A stretch of DNA of 10,779 nt from Treponema sp. (GTDB taxonomy: Bacteria > Spirochaetota > Spirochaetia > Treponematales > Breznakiellaceae): the NCBI GenBank assembly GCA_031283505.1, contig JAITBO010000374.1, forward strand, positions 1-10,779, given 5' to 3'. Shown here piece by piece: positions 6,296 through 10,779 of this stretch. The translations under genes were made by a program, and so were the position numbers. The first letter of the stretch is position 1. Every line of letters starts with the position of its first letter. A model generated the notes under the pieces. That model ran no database searches. It saw only the letters and a program-made list of their open reading frames with translations, and was not told the origin of the DNA.

Positions 6296-8035
6296 GTGTT
6301 GCGCCGGGTTTTGCTGGCCTTAGGGCTTTTGGCGGTTTTAAACCTCCTTCCCGCCGCCGAATTCGCTGCCGGAGATGCCGCAGTTGCCGAACGTTATGCG
6401 GACTGGGCGACATCCGCCATATCCGGCGGTCGTTGGGCCGAGGCCGAGGCCGCTTTGGAGCGGGCCAGGGATTTTGCCGATGTTTCATCGGACCTTTCCT
6501 ACCTTTTGGCTTTGGTCCGTTCCCACGAAAACCGGTCCAGGGGGGCGGTGTTGGATGCGGTCCGCCGGGGGCTGGACACGGACCGGTGGAACCGGTATTC
6601 CTCCGTCCAGGCCCGGCTCCTTGAGGCGGAGGCCCTCCTCCGTGTACGGGCTTTTACCGAAACCCTGCGTTGTCTTGCCCTGATTCCTGACGCCGACGCC
6701 GAGTGGTACGGCGGCGAAATCGCCTGCCTCCGTCTCCGCGCCCTGCTGGGTCTCCGGGACATCCCGTCGTTTCTCTCAGCGATGGCCCTGACCCTGGAGC
6801 AATACTCCCGTGATCCCGGTCCGGCGCGGATACTGCTCCGTTATGCCGCAGGGAAGGCCGTCCCCGAAGCCGGTGAACGGGATCTTGTTGACACGGTTCT
6901 GAGACGGCTTCCCTTGCTGCTGGACGAAGCTCCCGATATGGCCTATCTTGCCGCTCCTTTCATAAGGGACGCGGGGGAAGCCGCCCGCCTTGTGTCAGCT
7001 TACAGGGCGTCAGGCGGCGCCGATCCGGGAGCCATTCCGGCAGCCCTTAACCTGGGGGTCATTGACGATGATATGGCGGTTGAAGAACTCTTTCGTCTGA
7101 AGACCCCGGATAAGGATCTGATCCTTGGTGTCTGGAAGCTCCTGCGCGGTTCAGGTGGCCGGGAGAATTTTATGCGAAACCTTTCCCGTTTTTCCGGTGT
7201 TATACAGGAAGACGCGGATCAGGACGGATATGCCGAAGCCCGGACCCGGTACGGCAGCGGTGTTATTGAGGAATATGCTTATGACGCGGATCAGGACGGT
7301 ATCTTTGAATGGCGGATCTTCTGGAGCGCCGGTATTCCCATGCGGGCCGATATTGCCTTGTCCCCCGGCGGGACTCCGGACACGGAGGTTGTCCGGAATG
7401 CGATAGGGCTTCCCCTGCGGGACGCCGATCTCCTCAGGGCCTCCGTGGTCTGGGAGCAGTATCCCGCCGTACTCAGCGCCGGCCTGGGGGGGCTTACCTA
7501 CGGGTTTAACCTCCGGGAATTTACGTTTAGCCCCTTCCTTATTGGCGAAATCCCGGAAAGCGGGGGGATGCCCTATCCCGAACGGGATCCCAGAGGGGCG
7601 CGGCTTACCGGACGGGTCCTGGGTTCCTTTGCCGTCAACCTTGAGCGGCCAAGCCGGGAATTTTCCGGCGCTCTTGAGCGGATAACCCTGGAACGGGGTA
7701 TTCCCCGGCGGGCGGCGGAATACCTGGAAGGCCGGGCGGTGTCGGTCACGGAATTCCTCCAGGGCCGGCCCGTTGTTCAACGTATAGACCTGGACCTGGA
7801 CGGGCGGATGGAAACGGTCCGGCGTTTTTCTGCCCAGGGGGAGATTCCCGGTCCAGAGGGGGGATACGCCCTGATTCCGGAATCCTCCGAAAGCGACTGG
7901 GACGGGGACGGCGTATACGAAACCGGCGAGGAGTACCTTCCGGATGGTTCGATAATCCGTTCCTGGGATTTGGACAAAAACGGGAACAGGGAATATACGG
8001 TGATTACCCCTCCCCCTAGCAGGAAAGGGTTGTAA
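6296..8035 (+). CDS. Exported protein of unknown function with TPR-like N-terminus and five DxDxDG-type motifs
   Basis: I do not recognise a named family for this 579-residue protein. It starts at GTG 6296, with GAGAGG ideally placed 5 bases upstream. The N-terminus LRRVLLALGLLAVLNLLPAAEFAAG is a signal peptide without a lipobox Cys, so export to the periplasm or beyond is likely. Residues about 30-150 are helical and TPR-like (GRWAEAEAALERARDFA; SSVQARLLEAEALLRVRAF). The second half holds five Asp-rich loops resembling EF-hand or dockerin calcium sites: DADQDGYAE (306), DADQDGIFE (330), DLDLDGRME (498), DWDGDGVYE (534) and DLDKNGNRE (558). They alternate with aromatic, beta-rich segments. 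Calcium binding is an inference. The gene lies 9 bases after ftsH and 9 bases before an htrA-like gene, so a role in envelope protein handling is plausible but unproven. Confidence 0.85.
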   Translation: MLRRVLLALGLLAVLNLLPAAEFAAGDAAVAERYADWATSAISGGRWAEAEAALERARDFADVSSDLSYLLALVRSHENRSRGAVLDAVRRGLDTDRWNRYSSVQARLLEAEALLRVRAFTETLRCLALIPDADAEWYGGEIACLRLRALLGLRDIPSFLSAMALTLEQYSRDPGPARILLRYAAGKAVPEAGERDLVDTVLRRLPLLLDEAPDMAYLAAPFIRDAGEAARLVSAYRASGGADPGAIPAALNLGVIDDDMAVEELFRLKTPDKDLILGVWKLLRGSGGRENFMRNLSRFSGVIQEDADQDGYAEARTRYGSGVIEEYAYDADQDGIFEWRIFWSAGIPMRADIALSPGGTPDTEVVRNAIGLPLRDADLLRASVVWEQYPAVLSAGLGGLTYGFNLREFTFSPFLIGEIPESGGMPYPERDPRGARLTGRVLGSFAVNLERPSREFSGALERITLERGIPRRAAEYLEGRAVSVTEFLQGRPVVQRIDLDLDGRMETVRRFSAQGEIPGPEGGYALIPESSESDWDGDGVYETGEEYLPDGSIIRSWDLDKNGNREYTVITPPPSRKGL

Positions 8036-8044
8036 GGAATTATT

Positions 8045-9895
8045 TTGAGGATGAAAGCGGAACAGTATAAAGACATGAAAGCGGCTTTGCTCTGTGTTGC
8101 GGCGGTTTGCGTTTTGTTCGTTTCCTGCCTTACCCCCGCGAAGGCGGAAAAAAGGCTGGCTCCCCCGCGATCTACCGGTGAATTCAGGCTGGCCGACATT
8201 GAAAAACTTGTAGCGGAAGATCCGATAAAAGCCCTTCATCAGATTGGAATATACCGGACTCTCTATGGGGAGGGGAATCCCGGAAGTGAAGGCCGGGACC
8301 CGGAGTCGGCGGAGCGTATAACCCTTTTGGAAAGCGAGGCGGTCTCGAACTTGAAGGCCGCCCAAACAAAGGCGGTGGAAGAAAAACGCTGGGACGAGGC
8401 GGCTTCCTTTGCCCGTTCTCTTGCAAGCCTGGGCGTCGCGGTGGAAAATACCGGTATGGAGCCGGATTTTCTTCTGGCCGACGCGAAGGAAAAGCTGGCA
8501 GACAGGAACGATTTGGAGGCTTTTCTTGGGGCGGTCCGGGCCCATGAATTGAATGCCCTGGAACCGGAAGACGCCCTGCCCTTTCTGGAGCGGGCGGTGG
8601 AGGTAAAACAACGGCGTACTGCGGCTTTTTTTCTGGCGGCAGTGGACACGGGAAATGGTTCCGTCCCTGATGATCTGAGGGCCTATGCCGAGGGTCGGGA
8701 TTCGGCTTCGGAGATGATCAAAGGGGTGGCCACCGTTATAGTGGACAGGGGGTTGCGCATAGAACGGGGCATGGGGCTTCCCGACCGGGTTCTGGGTTCC
8801 GCCTTTTTTGTGGATGCCGCAGGGTATTTGATCACCAACTACCATGTCATCGCCAGCGAAGTGGACCCCGCCTACGAAGGTTATTCCCGGATGACCATAC
8901 GCCTGGGGGATTCGGCGAGCGTCCGTATTCCCGCCAAGGTGGTGGGTTGGGACAAGGCCATGGACCTGGCCCTGCTCAAAGCGGAGATAACGCCCGAATA
9001 CGTGTTTTCCGTGGTTGACCGGATCATCCCCCAGGTGGGAGACACGGTCTTTGCCATAGGTTCCCCCGGCGGCCTGGAGAAAACCGTTACCGCCGGCATA
9101 GTTTCCGCCCTGGGCCGCCGCTTCCTCCAGATAGGGGACGTGATTCAGATAGACGCTGCGGTAAATCATGGCAATTCCGGCGGACCTGTGGTAGACAGAG
9201 AAGGCAGGCTGGTGGGTATAGTCTTCGCGGGGATAGAAAACTACCCGGGTCTTAATTTTGCGGTTCCCGCCGGTCGCCTGGCTGCGGCTCTTCCCTCCTT
9301 AATAGCCGGCGGCAGGGCGGAACGCCCCTGGCTTGGCCTTACGGTCAGCGAAACCGCCCAAGGCGCGGAGATCATCTACGTGGCGCCCTTTACCCCGGCG
9401 GCGGAACGCCAAGTTCCCGAAGGTATCCATATCACGTCCATTAATGGCGAAACCGTGACGGCCTCCCAGGGGGCACTGATCCCGGCGCTCCAGGATGTCC
9501 TTTTCCCGGGGAAACCCGGGGAACTGGTCGCGCTGGAAACCTCCGATGGGGAGAAGAGGGTCATAATGACCGCCGCCCGGCCGGATCTGCCTCTGGCCGC
9601 CGCCGCCAAAGTAGATACCCGGGAACGGCTTACCGCGCCTCTTTTCGGCCTCATCCTGGCTCCTTCCATGGGGGGCGCTTTTTCTTCGTCCTATCTGGTC
9701 AAGAAGGTGGTCCGGGGCTCCATCGCCGACGAAGCGGGGCTTTCCGAACAGGACCCCATTTCCATACGGGGCTTTAAGCTGGAGGAGAAGAAGGGGTATG
9801 TCTTTCTGGACATAAACGTGAAAAAACGCCGCATGGGGTACCTGGAGACTTCCATGCGCCTTCCGGCCATGCTGGATTCGCCGGATACCTTATGA
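8045..9895 (+). CDS. HtrA/Deg-type serine protease, predicted lipoprotein with helical N-terminal extension and two PDZ-like domains
   Basis: This is a trypsin-fold serine protease of the HtrA/Deg group for envelope quality control. Counting from the TTG at 8045 it has 616 residues. MKAALLCVAAVCVLFVSC is a lipoprotein signal (lipidated Cys28; Phe at -3 is tolerated in spirochaetes). Residues about 40-215 are helical and TPR-like (AVEEKRWDEAASFARSLASLG). The protease domain, about 224-420, shows the full triad: His267 in TNYHVIAS, Asp307 in KAMDLALLK and Ser378 in NHGNSGGPV. A PDZ domain starts at about 429 (WLGLTVSE) and a second, more divergent one at about 531. The TTG has AAGGA 6 bases upstream; ATG at 8051 (12 bases from the same site) or 8075 would also keep the signal peptide. 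Usual HtrA proteins lack the long N-terminal extension. The end overlaps the convergent flavoprotein gene by 6 bases. Confidence 0.92.
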   Translation: MRMKAEQYKDMKAALLCVAAVCVLFVSCLTPAKAEKRLAPPRSTGEFRLADIEKLVAEDPIKALHQIGIYRTLYGEGNPGSEGRDPESAERITLLESEAVSNLKAAQTKAVEEKRWDEAASFARSLASLGVAVENTGMEPDFLLADAKEKLADRNDLEAFLGAVRAHELNALEPEDALPFLERAVEVKQRRTAAFFLAAVDTGNGSVPDDLRAYAEGRDSASEMIKGVATVIVDRGLRIERGMGLPDRVLGSAFFVDAAGYLITNYHVIASEVDPAYEGYSRMTIRLGDSASVRIPAKVVGWDKAMDLALLKAEITPEYVFSVVDRIIPQVGDTVFAIGSPGGLEKTVTAGIVSALGRRFLQIGDVIQIDAAVNHGNSGGPVVDREGRLVGIVFAGIENYPGLNFAVPAGRLAAALPSLIAGGRAERPWLGLTVSETAQGAEIIYVAPFTPAAERQVPEGIHITSINGETVTASQGALIPALQDVLFPGKPGELVALETSDGEKRVIMTAARPDLPLAAAAKVDTRERLTAPLFGLILAPSMGGAFSSSYLVKKVVRGSIADEAGLSEQDPISIRGFKLEEKKGYVFLDINVKKRRMGYLETSMRLPAMLDSPDTL

Positions 9896-10363
9896 GCGCT
9901 TCTTGCCCGTAAGGGTCTCCGCCCGGAGCCTATACACCGCCACAGCCCGGAGATCCGCTTCGCGGTACGCGAAGTCCCGGTCTTCCCCGGTCTGATGCTT
10001 CATGAGGAGGTTGAGGGCTCGGATTTTTTCGGTCTCGTCCTCAATGAATTCCACAGTCCCCAGGCCGATGACGCTGGCGTAGTTAAACCCGTAGTCGCAG
10101 GCATCCTTTCCCGGCGTCAGCTTGTGTCCGCAGTCCATCTCGAAACAAACCCGGTTGTTCTCCTTGAGGAGATCGATTTTTTTTCCTTCCCTGGCGCTGT
10201 GAAAGTACAGAAACAGCGTGTCGTCACGGTACTCATACCCGAAATTCAGGGGCACGATATAAGGCGTGCCGTTGTCCGCCATACCCAGGCGGCAGACCCC
10301 GCACTCCTGTATTATTTCCAGGAGTTCTTCGGCGCCGGTAACTTCCCGATCCTTTCTTCTCAT
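9890..10363 (-). CDS. Pyridoxamine 5'-phosphate oxidase family flavoprotein (NimA-like)
   Basis: The 157-residue protein has the pattern of the FMN-binding split-barrel family that includes 5-nitroimidazole resistance proteins (Nim) and pyridoxamine-5'-phosphate-oxidase-like proteins. MRRKDREVT opens it, then a helix with ELLEIIQECGVCRLGMAD (13-30). TPYIVPLNFGYEY (33-45) and LYFHSAREGKKIDLLKENNRVCFEMD (52-77) follow, the latter being the typical flavin-phosphate region. ASVIGLGTVEFIED (96-109) and a C-terminal helix with a QTG loop complete it. Substrate is unknown; many such proteins are general flavin reductases or oxidases, and resistance should not be assumed. The ATG has GGAG 7 bases upstream (10371-10374 on this strand). 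It is transcribed opposite to all its neighbours and overlaps the htrA-like gene tail-to-tail by 6 bases. Its upstream region contains the dyad-rich segment, which may hold its control sites. Confidence 0.9.
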   Translation of the reverse strand: MRRKDREVTGAEELLEIIQECGVCRLGMADNGTPYIVPLNFGYEYRDDTLFLYFHSAREGKKIDLLKENNRVCFEMDCGHKLTPGKDACDYGFNYASVIGLGTVEFIEDETEKIRALNLLMKHQTGEDRDFAYREADLRAVAVYRLRAETLTGKKRS

Positions 10364-10399
10364 TAATATTCTCCTTTTTTGTATGTTGGCACTTCATGG

Positions 10400-10432
10400 A
10401 TAAGGCTTTTTCAAAGCGCCGGATTTTGAAAA
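10400..10432 (+). repeat. Copy B of the 16-bp intergenic motif with a dyad
   Basis: ATAAGGCTTTTTCAAA at 10400-10415 is identical to 2891-2906. Here the dyad is CTTTTTCAAA (10406-10415), eight bases, then TTTTGAAAAG, an imperfect stem. Relative to the flavoprotein gene it lies 37-70 bases upstream on the opposite strand, where a promoter or operator would be expected. Confidence 0.5.
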
Positions 10433-10434
10433 GT

Positions 10435-10458
10435 CTAAGGAACTGTACAGTTCCTTAG
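10435..10458. promoter_or_regulatory. Perfect 24-bp palindrome
   Basis: CTAAGGAACTGT is followed directly by its exact reverse complement ACAGTTCCTTAG. It lies 72-95 bases upstream of the flavoprotein start and two bases after the copy-B dyad. As DNA it could be an operator for a dimeric repressor; as RNA it would fold into a 10-bp stem with a GTAC loop. No T run follows on the + strand, so it does not look like an intrinsic terminator. The palindrome is certain; its function is inferred. Confidence 0.55.
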
Positions 10459-10506
10459 GATTACGATACTTTATTTGCGGACGGCGGGACAATAGGGAGG
10501 GGAAAT

Positions 10507-10532
10507 CTTCTAAAAACCGAAATTTTTAGAAG
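10507..10532 (+). other. Perfect 10-bp-stem hairpin
   Basis: CTTCTAAAAA (10507-10516), loop CCGAAA, and TTTTTAGAAG (10523-10532) form a perfect stem. GGGAG at 10495-10499 can further pair with CTCCC at 10533-10537 across a one-sided bulge. No gene explains it. It may be part of a structured RNA or of an intergenic repeat. The 3' arm holds only five T followed by AGAAG, so it is not a standard terminator. Confidence 0.45.
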
Positions 10533-10779
10533 CTCCCAATGCTGGAAAGAAGTCTGTAGCAGCCAACCGGGTTGTCGAACCAACCTAATGTCAACAGTTA
10601 AAAAGGGGGAGCGCGCAGGTTCCGAAAGTTAAGGGTACGGCGCCTCATGCACGGCCTTTTTGACGCTGCTCCCCCGCGCCTATTCGGGGTATTGATCGGC
10701 TTAGAGACCAGCCCCAAAATGCATATACGGTTGCCGGCTGTTAATCGCTCCATCGGGGTCATCGCTCCCGGTAGGGGAA
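10533..10779. other. Non-coding or unassigned, structure-rich segment to the window edge
   Basis: No gene can be called. Several segments can pair. CAACC/GGTTG arms alternate at 10565-10585, allowing two competing hairpins. GGGGGAGC (10605-10612) matches GCTCCCCC (10668-10675), enclosing 55 bases. CCCCG/CGGGG (10672-10689) competes with that stem. GGCT/AGCC lies at 10698-10713. ATCGCTCC occurs twice near 10744-10768. On the - strand a frame is open from the window edge to a stop at 10598-10600 (about 59 codons, including RLTAGNRICILGLVSKPINT), with no recognisable domain. It could be the end of a gene entering from the right or chance. Options are a structured RNA, a leader of a downstream gene, or an insertion-element end. 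Confidence 0.3.

Noticed and set aside
7151..9169. Very long open frame on the - strand across the unknown gene and the htrA-like gene
   Set aside because: It spans two real + strand genes and their junction, its translation is Gly/Pro/Arg/His-rich as expected for an antisense shadow, and it has no known motif.
10605..10700. Possible T-box, tmRNA, RNase P or SRP RNA
   Set aside because: None of the diagnostic conserved strings of these RNAs could be found on either strand; only generic stem-loops are present.
10698..10713. GAGACCAGCC, resembling the B12-box of cobalamin riboswitches
   Set aside because: The first half of the box does not match, and the expected upstream conserved segments (such as GCCACTG) are missing.
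1..10779. CRISPR array, prophage or defence-system signatures
   Set aside because: No regularly spaced direct repeats, phage structural genes or known defence proteins are visible; apart from the IS remnant, the genes are mainly chromosomal housekeeping and envelope genes.

Overview
The window reads as spirochaete chromosome, most likely a Treponema-type organism. This is an inference from gene content and order (ispE, spoVG, tRNA-Gln, rplY, tilS, ftsH) and from a lipoprotein signal with a relaxed, spirochaete-like lipobox. The coding sequence is GC-rich, with many G/C-ending codons. I cannot name the species from the sequence alone.

Layout. Positions 1-500 are the right end of an IS3-family insertion sequence: a 5'-truncated OrfB (integrase-type transposase) whose catalytic Glu is replaced by Lys, followed by a probable terminal inverted repeat. 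From about 609 to 2813 runs a housekeeping block on the + strand: a good sigma-70-like promoter, ispE (isoprenoid MEP pathway), spoVG (nucleic-acid-binding regulator), tRNA-Gln(UUG) and rplY (ribosomal protein L25/CTC). A strong stem-loop closes this block at about 2841-2885. A second + strand block follows: tilS (tRNA-Ile lysidine synthetase), ftsH (membrane AAA+ protease), an exported protein of unknown function with five Asp-rich calcium-site-like motifs, and an HtrA/Deg-type serine protease predicted to be a lipoprotein with a helical N-terminal extension and two PDZ-like domains. The last three genes are nearly contiguous (gaps of about 9 bp), so they are probably co-transcribed. On the - strand, a flavin split-barrel protein of the pyridoxamine-5'-phosphate-oxidase/NimA type ends tail-to-tail with the htrA-like gene, overlapping it by 6 bp. 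The final ~416 bases hold no convincing gene but are dense in dyads: a 16-bp motif also found upstream of tilS, a perfect 24-bp palindrome, a perfect 10-bp-stem hairpin, and further pairing segments up to the window edge.

How the genes fit together. The first block joins isoprenoid synthesis, RNA/DNA-level regulation and translation. Its order is a compressed form of the Bacillus subtilis ispE...spoVG...ctc...tilS...ftsH neighbourhood. The second block links tRNA maturation to envelope protein quality control, with FtsH in the inner membrane and the HtrA-like protease outside it. The unknown exported protein between them is a candidate partner of that system.

No classical defence system, CRISPR array or prophage is visible. 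The least explained parts are the unknown protein at 6296-8035, the architecture of the htrA-like gene, and the structured region at 10399-10779.
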